Below are positions 1 through 5,021 of a DNA stretch of 6,927 nt, piece after piece. The notes beneath the pieces are model-generated. The model was not told where the DNA came from and did not search any database. It saw nothing but the letters and a program-made list of their open reading frames with translations. Positions within the stretch are counted from its first letter, which is position 1, and each line of letters begins with the position of its first letter. A program made the translations under genes and the position numbers. The stretch is from Firmicutes bacterium CAG:341 (GTDB lineage Bacteria > Bacillota > Clostridia > Oscillospirales > Acutalibacteraceae): assembly GCA_000434995.1 (NCBI GenBank), contig FR895326.1:25084-32010 (forward strand). The letters are read 5' to 3'.

Positions 1-22
1 TCGCTTTTTTATGAATAATTGA

Positions 23-964
23 TTATTTTACAAATTCTTCTGCAACTTCTGCAATATGTTCTGCCGAAAGGCCGAATTGCTTAAGAAGGTCAAGCGCAGG
101 ACCGCTGTGGCCGAATTCATCATTTACACCGATACGCTTAACAGGGGTCGGGCAATTTTCGCTAAGGCAAGCGCAAACTGCTTCGCCGAGTCCGCCGATA
201 ATGTTATGCTCTTCAACGGTGATAACCTTACCTGTCTTTTTTGCAGATGCAATTACAAGTTCTTCATCAAGCGGCTTGATTGTGGCAACGTTAATGATTT
301 CAGCATTGATTCCCTTTGCTTCAAGAGCTTTGCCTGCTTCAATTGCTTCATTAACCATAAGTCCGTTTGCGATGATAGATACATCGCTGCCCTCTTTGAT
401 AACTTCGCCTTTGCCGATTTCAAATTTATAATCATCATTGTGAAATACAGGCACTGCAAGTCTGCCGAATCGAAGGTAAACAGGGCCTTCATATTTGTAG
501 GCTGCTTTAACTGCTTGCCTTGCTTCAATATCATCTGCCGGGCAGATAACTACCATTCCCGGAATTGAACGCATAAGTGCAAAATCTTCACAACATTGGT
601 GTGAAGCACCGTCTTCACCAACTGAAATACCCGCATGTGTTGCACCTATTTTAACATTAAGGTGCGGATATCCGATTGTGTTTCTAACCTGCTCAAAAGC
701 CCTGCCGGCCGCAAACATTGCAAAGCTTGAAGCAAAAGGAACAAGCCCCATTGTGCTTAATCCGGCAGCTACACACATCATATTTGCTTCTGCAATGCCG
801 CAGTTAATGTGGCGATTCGGATATGCTTTTTTGAAAATTCCTGTTTTTGTTGCTGCTGAAAGGTCAGCATCTAATACAACAAGTTTGTCAGCACCTTCGC
901 CTGCTAATTCCTTGAGTGCATTACCATAGCTTTCACGAGTTGCTATTTTTTTGATTTCTGCCAT
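23..964 (-). CDS. Split transketolase, C-terminal subunit (pyrimidine-binding and C-terminal domains)
   Basis: This 313-aa protein is the second half of a two-gene transketolase, the thiamine-diphosphate enzyme that moves two-carbon ketol units between sugar phosphates in the cytoplasmic non-oxidative pentose phosphate pathway. Visible family signatures are GIAEANM at residues 56-62, whose Glu59 matches the catalytic glutamate that activates the cofactor aminopyrimidine, and GATHAGISVGEDGASHQ at 107-123. The following region, with a typical PAD motif, completes the Pyr domain. From about residue 190 it reads as the transketolase C-terminal domain, including VEEHNIIGGLG. Length is normal for the C-terminal half of split enzymes. 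The ATG lies 2 bp after the stop of the N-terminal subunit gene and is served by a strong GAGGAGG, so the two are co-transcribed and probably made in equal amounts. DXP synthase and the pyruvate dehydrogenase E1 beta subunit share this fold, but the partner gene fits transketolase. Confidence 0.95.
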   Translation of the reverse strand: MAEIKKIATRESYGNALKELAGEGADKLVVLDADLSAATKTGIFKKAYPNRHINCGIAEANMMCVAAGLSTMGLVPFASSFAMFAAGRAFEQVRNTIGYPHLNVKIGATHAGISVGEDGASHQCCEDFALMRSIPGMVVICPADDIEARQAVKAAYKYEGPVYLRFGRLAVPVFHNDDYKFEIGKGEVIKEGSDVSIIANGLMVNEAIEAGKALEAKGINAEIINVATIKPLDEELVIASAKKTGKVITVEEHNIIGGLGEAVCACLSENCPTPVKRIGVNDEFGHSGPALDLLKQFGLSAEHIAEVAEEFVK

Positions 965-966
965 AA

Positions 967-1821
967 TTACGCCTCCTCAATTTCTGCAAGCTTGGCATTA
1001 AGCTCATTCATTGCAATTTCATATTCTTCATCATTAGGAGCTTTACCGTGCCAACCAACTTGATTTTCCATATATGATACACCCAAGCCTTTAACGGTTT
1101 TCATAATAATACCGAATGGCTTTCCCGAACCCATATTTTTGTGGAATTCATCAAATGCTTTTTCAAGTTCGTCAAAATCATTACCGTTAATTTTAACTAC
1201 ATTAAGGCCGAAAGCTTCCATTTTTTTATCAATAGGTTCTGCGTTCATTACATCTTCGCATTTACCGTCAATTTGAAGTCCGTTAACATCAACTATAACA
1301 CAAAGGTTATCAAGCTTGTACTGGCTTGCAAACATCATTGCTTCCCAAACCTGACCTTCTTCGATTTCACCGTCACCTAAAAGGGTGTAAACATTGATGT
1401 CTTCATTCAAATATTTTGCACCTTTTGCCATACCTGCGGCGGCGCTGATACCCTGGCCGAGTGAACCTGTTGACATATCAATACCCGGTACGGTATTCAT
1501 ATTAGGATGCCCTTGAAGGTATGAACCGATGTGGCGAAGAGTTTTTAAATCTTCAAACGGAAAATATCCCTTAAGTGCAAGCGCACTGTAAAGGCCCGGA
1601 GCGCAATGACCTTTTGAAAGAACAAATCTGTCACGGTTTTCAGCCTTAGGATTTTTTGGGTCAAGATTTTTCATTTCAGCAAAGTAGAGATATGAAAACA
1701 AGTCAGCAGATGAAAGACTTCCACCCGGGTGCCCTGCTTTTGCCGAATGAGTGCCTTCAATAATGCCAATCCTGATTTTAGTGGCATTTAAAGAAAGCAT
1801 TTTTTTAGTTTCTTTATTCAT
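967..1821 (-). CDS. Split transketolase, N-terminal (thiamine-diphosphate-binding) subunit
   Basis: This 284-aa protein supplies the diphosphate-binding half of transketolase and should assemble with the product of the next gene downstream. Motifs seen in order are AGHPGGSLS at 29-37 with an active-site-type histidine (His31), SKGH at 69-72, LQGHPN at 102-107, STGSLGQG at 117-124, and the thiamine-diphosphate motif from GDGE at 149-152 to Asn180 in DVNGLQIDG. GDG and Asn are the metal- and diphosphate-binding ends of the motif. The protein stops after the PP domain, as usual for split enzymes, so it is not a truncation. The ATG at 1821 is supported by GGAAAGG 9 nt upstream. The gene lies 93 bp downstream of the LCP gene. 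That gap holds two inverted repeats and a possible promoter, so transcription may be separate from the envelope operon. The exact donor and acceptor sugars cannot be read from sequence. Confidence 0.95.
   Translation of the reverse strand: MNKETKKMLSLNATKIRIGIIEGTHSAKAGHPGGSLSSADLFSYLYFAEMKNLDPKNPKAENRDRFVLSKGHCAPGLYSALALKGYFPFEDLKTLRHIGSYLQGHPNMNTVPGIDMSTGSLGQGISAAAGMAKGAKYLNEDINVYTLLGDGEIEEGQVWEAMMFASQYKLDNLCVIVDVNGLQIDGKCEDVMNAEPIDKKMEAFGLNVVKINGNDFDELEKAFDEFHKNMGSGKPFGIIMKTVKGLGVSYMENQVGWHGKAPNDEEYEIAMNELNAKLAEIEEA
972..978 (-). promoter_or_regulatory. Ribosome binding site for transketolase C-terminal subunit
   Basis: GAGGAGG ends 7 nt before the ATG at 964. It is built from the last Glu-Glu codons of the upstream subunit gene (end of protein, EIEEA), so terminating ribosomes are placed directly on the next start. 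This fits balanced production of two subunits of one enzyme. Confidence 0.85.
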
Positions 1822-1830
1822 AACTTACAG

Positions 1831-1837
1831 CCTTTCC
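1831..1837 (-). promoter_or_regulatory. Ribosome binding site for transketolase N-terminal subunit
   Basis: GGAAAGG lies 9 nt upstream of the ATG at 1821 and supports that start. A 15-bp palindrome begins immediately upstream of it, so an RNA hairpin or a bound protein there could affect access to this site. Confidence 0.7.
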
Positions 1838-1852
1838 GCTTACAATGTAAGC
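1838..1852. repeat. 15-bp palindrome upstream of transketolase
   Basis: The arms GCTTACA and TGTAAGC are perfect 7-bp inverted repeats around one central base. No T-tract follows on either strand, so it does not look like a terminator. It sits between the possible promoter at 1889-1894 and the ribosome binding site, where it could be an operator for a dimeric repressor or a leader hairpin (GCTTA/TAAGC closing a 5-nt loop). The function is not established. Confidence 0.45.
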
Positions 1853-1863
1853 TTTAAGTAATA

Positions 1864-1896
1864 TATATAATAAACCTCACAATGAGGGATTATATA
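1864..1896 (-). terminator. Possible weak terminator / AT-rich hairpin after the LCP gene
   Basis: CCTCA and TGAGG pair around a 3-nt loop, and after a 3x1 internal loop an outer 8-bp stem TATATAAT/ATTATATA extends it. The hairpin starts 18 bp beyond the LCP stop codon. On the minus strand the inner hairpin is followed by TTTATTATATATATT, which is U-rich but interrupted, so termination would be partial. Some read-through from the sortase-LCP operon into transketolase is possible. Confidence 0.4.
1889..1894 (-). promoter_or_regulatory. Possible -10 element for the transketolase operon
   Basis: A perfect TATAAT occurs on the minus strand 67 nt upstream of the transketolase start. The best upstream hexamer is TTAATA at an 18-bp spacing, which is a poor -35 match. 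The element also lies inside the arm of the 1864-1896 hairpin, and TATAAT is common by chance in such AT-rich DNA, so this is a weak call. Confidence 0.3.
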
Positions 1897-1914
1897 AAAA
1901 TTTGATTGATAGTA

Positions 1915-3237
1915 TTAAGAATTTTGTTTTGTATAAAATGTATCAAGCACTAATTCCATAAGCTTATCCTCATCAGGATAAAACTCTGCATAAACATAAT
2001 CTGCATAGTCTTTTTTGGTGCTTTCTTTCATTGTGCCTTCAATAGTGGTTGTGTCAAAATTTGTAATGCCCTTTGAAAGCATAAGTGAGGCAAGGTATGT
2101 TACATTTGAAAGTGAAAGATTTGTAGTGCTGTACTTGCTTGCTGTGTTATAAAGTCTGTTTACCACGCTGAAATCCTGCGTTACAGCCGGAATAACCTGC
2201 GAAGCAAAAGCTTTGATGTACTGAACCTGCCTTGCAGTTCTGTTAAGTGAGGCATTTATTGTGTCCATATCCCTTTGCCTAACATACTTTTCGGTCATAT
2301 CGCCTTTAAGTTTAATTTTATCGCCCTGCTTAATTCCCAAATCTTTAAAATCATAAAGTGAGTCAACGGTAACTCCGCCGATTGAATCGTTTATCGGGGC
2401 AATGCCGTTAAGGTCAAGCGCAAAATATTTTGTGATAGGCACATCGTAAAGTATACGACTTATTGAAGTTGTAACATTTTGTGCCGATTTGTTTTTACCG
2501 TCACCGTAAGCGAAGCTGAGGCAAAGCTGCATTTTTTCACTTCTTAAAAATATTCCGCTTTCACTGTATAAATCAACATCAACCATGGTGTCACGCGGGA
2601 TTGCGATAGCTTTCGCCTTGCCGGTTTTTGTGTTAACAGTGAGCAAAATATCGGCGTCAGCCTGGCCGCCGGTGCCTACTGCTCCGTTTTCAAGGCCTAA
2701 ATCTCTTTTATCAACACCCAAAAACGCTATTGCCACAACATCACTGTTATAAACATATTTGTTACCCTTATATTCAATTGTTTCTTGATATTCTGTTTGC
2801 CCGCCGGTATTTTTAAGCTCGCTTTTACCTCTTGTTTCAAGGTAGGCAAAAGTGCCTGCAAATGCAATCACTACTGCTAATATTATTGAAAGAGCAGAAA
2901 TTCCTATCTTTGCCGGAATGCTCAATTTTTTCTTCTTTTTATGGTGGTGGGAGTGGTGAGAACTTGAAGAATGGCGGTGTTTACCTGATGAATGATGGTG
3001 TGAATGATGATATTCTCCGCCGCTTTTTGCTTCAATTTCAAATCCCGAATTTTGGCGGTTCAAATCTTTTTTTTCGGGAATATCCGCACTGCCGGTAAAT
3101 GAAAAGTTGATTTCATTATCGTCTTTTAAATCGGCTTTGTTTAAAGACGGTTCGGCATTATCCGCATTTTCATAATTATCAGGTGAAATTATATCGTCAA
3201 TAATATTGTCTAAATTCGGGTCAATTGGTTTTTTCAT
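1915..3237 (-). CDS. LytR-CpsA-Psr (LCP) family glycopolymer transferase with His-rich N-terminal tail
   Basis: This 440-aa membrane protein belongs to the LCP family, which moves glycopolymers from undecaprenyl-linked precursors onto peptidoglycan or, in some cases, onto protein. Residues 1-104 form an acidic then histidine-rich cytoplasmic tail (12 His in 77-99, then KKKKK). A single membrane segment spans about 107-132, placing the rest outside. The LCP domain shows FLGVDKR at 172-178, QADADILL at 192-199, IPRDT at 213-217, IGGVTVD at 286-292, YVRQRD at 318-323 and NRTARQ at 332-337; these carry the usual Asp and Arg residues for lipid diphosphate binding. The arginine often found before the second Asp is Gln192 here. 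The ATG overlaps the end of the sortase gene by 17 bp, with GGAGAA 10 nt upstream, so translation is coupled to sortase. The LCP assignment is firm; the glycan and acceptor are unknown. Confidence 0.92.
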   Translation of the reverse strand: MKKPIDPNLDNIIDDIISPDNYENADNAEPSLNKADLKDDNEINFSFTGSADIPEKKDLNRQNSGFEIEAKSGGEYHHSHHHSSGKHRHSSSSHHSHHHKKKKKLSIPAKIGISALSIILAVVIAFAGTFAYLETRGKSELKNTGGQTEYQETIEYKGNKYVYNSDVVAIAFLGVDKRDLGLENGAVGTGGQADADILLTVNTKTGKAKAIAIPRDTMVDVDLYSESGIFLRSEKMQLCLSFAYGDGKNKSAQNVTTSISRILYDVPITKYFALDLNGIAPINDSIGGVTVDSLYDFKDLGIKQGDKIKLKGDMTEKYVRQRDMDTINASLNRTARQVQYIKAFASQVIPAVTQDFSVVNRLYNTASKYSTTNLSLSNVTYLASLMLSKGITNFDTTTIEGTMKESTKKDYADYVYAEFYPDEDKLMELVLDTFYTKQNS

Positions 3238-4018
3238 CTTTTACTAATTCTCCGCAGACTAAATATCTGTTGTTTCTCTGGTTTGTAATGCAGGTTGAAA
3301 GAACTACGATTTTGCTGTTAATACTAAGCGGTACATCAAGATTTTTCCTCACATTTTTTAAACTTGATGTTGGATTTGTGATTGTATCCTGCCATTCTTT
3401 AATTGATGCTTCCTTGTTAAAATCAAAACTGTTAAGTATATGGCGGTTGTCATATTTAAAAGCGGAAATAATTTGATAAGTCAGCTTTCTTTTCGGGGTG
3501 TAAATGTAAAAATACGGGTGCGAATTAAAAAATTCCTCTTTTTCAAAATAGTGAAGTGTGGTGAAAAAAGTATCGGAATAGCCGTTATGCCCGTAAATCA
3601 CCGTTACAAAATCATCAAAATCCTTGCTGTTTGCTACTTCGGTATAAATTGCACCGCTTGCAGACCAAGATTTATCTTCCGCCTTGTGCCTTAAATAAAA
3701 TGCGTCATCACTGCCGCTTTGAACTATCGGGCAGTCAACTTTGGTATCGTCAATTTTGATGTATGCGTATATTTCGTCATTTTGCTTTTGAAGTTTTGCA
3801 AAATCAATAGGGTTTTCAACTGCTTTTTCAGCGCTTTGGGTTACGGTTACATTGCTTAAATCATCAGGTGTTTGTGCATTTTTTTGCCAAATTGCCATTC
3901 CAAAATACACACCTGCAAACAGCAAAGCAAATATAATCAAAAAAAGCACGATTAACTTTATTGATTTTTTCTTATTGCCGTTAACATCATTATTTTCGAT
4001 ATTGTTATTATCGTTCAT
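3221..4018 (-). CDS. srtB: Class B sortase
   Basis: This is a 265-aa membrane-anchored cysteine transpeptidase that cleaves a sorting signal and joins the substrate to the cell wall. After a short Asn-rich cytoplasmic tail and a KKK stop, one membrane segment (about 20-44) leads to an extracytoplasmic sortase domain. The catalytic triad is visible as His144 in YGHN, Cys243 in LSTC and Arg251 in NNRY. The block around EEFFNSHPYFYIYTP, between His and Cys, and the long helix-containing insert before the Cys are typical of class B rather than class A. Translation could begin at GTG 4027, but GGTGA overlapping that GTG sits 5 nt before ATG 4018, so I chose 4018. The last 17 bp overlap the LCP gene. 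The likely substrate is encoded immediately upstream and ends in SPATG, a motif of the type used by Clostridioides difficile SrtB. Confidence 0.93.
   Translation of the reverse strand: MNDNNNIENNDVNGNKKKSIKLIVLFLIIFALLFAGVYFGMAIWQKNAQTPDDLSNVTVTQSAEKAVENPIDFAKLQKQNDEIYAYIKIDDTKVDCPIVQSGSDDAFYLRHKAEDKSWSASGAIYTEVANSKDFDDFVTVIYGHNGYSDTFFTTLHYFEKEEFFNSHPYFYIYTPKRKLTYQIISAFKYDNRHILNSFDFNKEASIKEWQDTITNPTSSLKNVRKNLDVPLSINSKIVVLSTCITNQRNNRYLVCGELVKDEKTN
3248..3253 (-). promoter_or_regulatory. Ribosome binding site for the LCP gene, inside the sortase gene
   Basis: GGAGAA lies 10 nt upstream of the LCP ATG at 3237 and within the sortase coding sequence. It supports the overlapping start and translational coupling of the two membrane enzymes. 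Confidence 0.65.
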
Positions 4019-4022
4019 CATA

Positions 4023-4028
4023 ATCACC
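4023..4028 (-). promoter_or_regulatory. Ribosome binding site that decides the sortase start
   Basis: GGTGAT is the only purine-rich sequence near the start. It overlaps the upstream in-frame GTG (4027), leaves only 2 nt before ATG 4021, and is about 5 nt from ATG 4018. This favours 4018 as the start. The site is a weak match to the Shine-Dalgarno consensus. Confidence 0.5.
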
Positions 4029-4055
4029 GAAGCATTGTAGTTTAAAACAAAGTAT

Positions 4056-4064
4056 AGTATAACA
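4056..4064 (-). promoter_or_regulatory. Extended -10 promoter for the sortase-LCP operon
   Basis: TGTTATACT on the minus strand matches the extended -10 pattern TGnTATAAT with one mismatch, and a start about 7 nt later would leave a leader of roughly 30 nt before ATG 4018. No good -35 hexamer is found at 16-18 bp, which extended -10 promoters can tolerate. The 16-nt block 4056-4071 containing it recurs exactly at the promoter of the divergent membrane-protein gene. Confidence 0.6.
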
Positions 4065-4104
4065 TATTTTTATTAAAAATAATATAGCAATATTGTAAAT
4101 TTAT

Positions 4105-4132
4105 GTTATAAAAACAGCAAAGTTTTTATAAC
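4105..4132. repeat. Perfect 11-bp inverted repeat upstream of the sortase promoter
   Basis: GTTATAAAAAC and GTTTTTATAAC form a perfect 11-bp inverted repeat around a 6-nt centre. It lies between the terminator of the sortase-substrate gene and the sortase promoter, about 41-68 bp upstream of that -10. The arm is AT-rich and no T-tract follows on the minus strand, so it is not a good terminator. An upstream binding site for a dimeric regulator is possible but unproven. Confidence 0.45.
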
Positions 4133-4170
4133 AACAAAACAAAACCTGTTTGCATTTGCAAACAGGTTTT
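4131..4170 (-). terminator. Rho-independent terminator of the sortase-substrate gene
   Basis: A perfect 14-bp inverted repeat (4141-4154 with 4157-4170, arm AAAACCTGTTTGCA, 2 bases at the centre) starts 13 bp past the stop codon. On the minus strand the hairpin ends in GGTTTT and continues GTTTTGTTGTT, a good U-rich tail. It should separate the abundant-type surface-protein transcript from the sortase operon downstream. The stem is symmetric, but the plus-strand side has only four T, so the main direction is minus. Confidence 0.88.
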
Positions 4171-4183
4171 AGTCACGGTTTTA

Positions 4184-4753
4184 TTAGTCGTTTTCCTTTT
4201 TCTTCATAGCTGCCAAAACTGCAATGCCTGCACCGGCTGCTGCTACACCGCCTGCCAAAACTGCACTTGATGCGCCTGTTGCAGGTGATTTTGAAGAAGT
4301 ATTTTTCTTTGCTTTGGTTGTCTTTTCTTTGCTTTCTTTACTTGCTTTTGTTGTAGCTTCGTCAAAGTCAACTATTGCGTTTACTACAACAGAACCGTTG
4401 TTCCAAGCTGTGACAGCTTTCTGTGAAATAAAGCTGATTGTTTCACTTCCGTCTTTATTAACGGTTATTGTGTAATCAGTTCCTTCAACAAGACCGAGTG
4501 ATGAAAGGTTATCGCTCCAGCTTTTTAATGTACCCTTACCGTTATAAGTAAAAGTAACTTCATTAGGCTTGCTTGCATTGATTTTGTAAGTGACACCCTG
4601 TCTTTCCTCGCCGTTTACTGTGGTTTTAACCTTGCCGTCTGCAATTGTTACGGCAGCAGGACTGCTTACATTTTCAGCCATAGCAGGAACACTTACGGCA
4701 AACATTGATATAGCCATCATTGTTGCAATGATTATTGAAACGATTTTTTTCAT
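4184..4753 (-). CDS. Secreted surface protein with SPATG sorting signal (likely sortase B substrate)
   Basis: This predicted 189-aa exported protein does not belong to a family I can name firmly. Residues 1-26 form a signal peptide (MKK, hydrophobic core, AMA cleavage site before Glu27). Residues about 30-130 form a beta-rich domain whose pattern, ending in EGTDYTITVNKDGSETISF and then NNGSVVVNAIVDF, resembles X2-like Ig modules of clostridial surface and cellulosomal proteins; this is a by-eye comparison only. A Lys/Thr/Ser-rich linker (about 131-155) leads to SPATG at 156-160, an Ala/Gly-rich membrane segment (about 163-183) and a KKKEND tail: the three-part layout of a cell-wall sorting signal. 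A GTG at 4765 is in frame, but it falls inside TGAGGTG, which is the ribosome binding site 9 nt before ATG 4753. The sortase gene is next downstream. Its role could be structural, adhesive or as a glycan acceptor. Confidence 0.88.
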   Translation of the reverse strand: MKKIVSIIIATMMAISMFAVSVPAMAENVSSPAAVTIADGKVKTTVNGEERQGVTYKINASKPNEVTFTYNGKGTLKSWSDNLSSLGLVEGTDYTITVNKDGSETISFISQKAVTAWNNGSVVVNAIVDFDEATTKASKESKEKTTKAKKNTSSKSPATGASSAVLAGGVAAAGAGIAVLAAMKKKEND

Positions 4754-4762
4754 ATCCAAATA

Positions 4763-4769
4763 CACCTCA
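4763..4769 (-). promoter_or_regulatory. Ribosome binding site that decides the surface-protein start
   Basis: TGAGGTG ends 9 nt before ATG 4753. The alternative in-frame GTG start at 4765-4763 lies within this site and has no ribosome binding site of its own, and starting at 4753 gives a classic MKK signal peptide. The shorter protein is therefore preferred. Confidence 0.75.
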
Positions 4770-4804
4770 ATCTAAAATAATACATTATACTTGTATTTTA
4801 GTAA

Positions 4805-4833
4805 ATTATATCATTATCGCTATTAAAAGTAAA
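4805..4833 (-). promoter_or_regulatory. Promoter of the surface-protein gene
   Basis: TTTACT (4833-4828) and TATAAT (4810-4805) are separated by exactly 17 bp on the minus strand, and the -10 is extended by TGA to give TGATATAAT. This is the best sigma-A-type promoter in the window, consistent with a well-expressed surface protein. The leader to ATG 4753 would be about 45 nt. A second TATAAT nearer the gene lacks a credible -35. Confidence 0.75.
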
Positions 4834-4927
4834 GTATTTTTTAAAATTGACTATATATTGTTTTATGTATATCCAAGGTTTTGTGCCTTGCTTTTAAAAT
4901 ACTACAAAATAGGCAAAGCGGCGCGAG

Positions 4928-4936
4928 TGATATAAT
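4928..4936 (+). promoter_or_regulatory. Possible upstream extended -10 promoter of the membrane-protein gene
   Basis: TGATATAAT is a perfect extended -10 on the plus strand, 30 bp upstream of the second -10 at 4961. No -35 match is found at 16-17 bp. The same nine bases form the -10 of the divergent surface-protein promoter on the other strand. It may be a second start site or chance in AT-rich DNA. Confidence 0.4.
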
Positions 4937-4938
4937 AA

Positions 4939-4966
4939 TTGATTTTTCAAAAAAATATGTTATACT
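4939..4966 (+). promoter_or_regulatory. Promoter of the GT-C-like membrane-protein gene
   Basis: TTGATT (4939-4944), a 16-bp spacer and TATACT (4961-4966) extended by TGT make a good sigma-A-type promoter. The leader would be about 48 nt to ATG 5022. The block 4951-4966 is identical over 16 nt to the sortase promoter on the opposite strand. Confidence 0.65.
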
Positions 4967-5011
4967 GTAAAATGTAAATGTATGTAAAATTTTAAATATC
5001 TATATAAATTC

Positions 5012-5015
5012 GGAG
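5012..5015 (+). promoter_or_regulatory. Ribosome binding site of the membrane-protein gene
   Basis: GGAG lies 6 nt upstream of ATG 5022 and supports that start. The next in-frame ATG (codon 27) falls inside the first membrane helix. Confidence 0.7.
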
Positions 5016-5021
5016 CGAAAT

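Larger units (their letters stand above)
4766..5021. other. Divergent intergenic regulatory region
   Basis: This stretch (268 bp between the two start codons) carries the surface-protein promoter on the minus strand (4805-4833) and two promoter candidates on the plus strand (4928-4936, 4939-4966). Between them, 4834-4927 contains a TTGACT without a convincing -10, a short inverted repeat CAAGG/CCTTG (4874-4878, 4886-4890) and a locally GC-rich patch GGCAAAGCGGCGCGAG (4912-4927). No gene is credible here. Confidence 0.6.

Noticed and set aside
56..568. Plus-strand open frame of 170 codons opposite the transketolase C-terminal gene
   Set aside because: It lies wholly antisense to a gene with clear catalytic motifs, has a Cys/Phe-rich composition typical of a reverse-frame shadow, and has no ribosome binding site or recognisable motif.
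23..1821. Two-gene transketolase as a frameshifted or broken single gene
   Set aside because: Each half is a complete domain unit with its own start and ribosome binding site, and split transketolases are normal in many clostridia and archaea.
2938..3009. His-rich stretch as an artificial affinity tag or vector sequence
   Set aside because: The histidines are interspersed with Ser and Lys inside a natural LCP gene, with codon use and flanks like the rest of the window.
2832..3098. Plus-strand open frame opposite the LCP gene
   Set aside because: It is antisense to the LCP N-terminus, including the His-rich and membrane region, and shows no start signal or domain.
4847..4852. TTGACT as a -35 for a further plus-strand promoter
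   Set aside because: At 15-17 bp downstream only TATATC or TATCCA is found, a poor -10, and better promoters lie closer to the gene.
4874..4890. CAAGG/CCTTG inverted repeat followed by CTTTT, as a possible terminator
   Set aside because: The stem is only 5 bp with a 7-nt loop, the T-run is short, and no transcript is expected to end there because both flanking genes point away.
4735..4935. Plus-strand open frame of 66 codons in the divergent region
   Set aside because: It begins inside the surface-protein gene and runs through its promoter. The product is a low-complexity Ile/Tyr/Lys string and no ribosome binding site precedes it.
4972..4989. Short direct repeats ATGTAAA in the membrane-protein leader as iterons or CRISPR-like units
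   Set aside because: There are only two or three copies of 5-8 bases with irregular spacing in AT-rich DNA, which is expected by chance.
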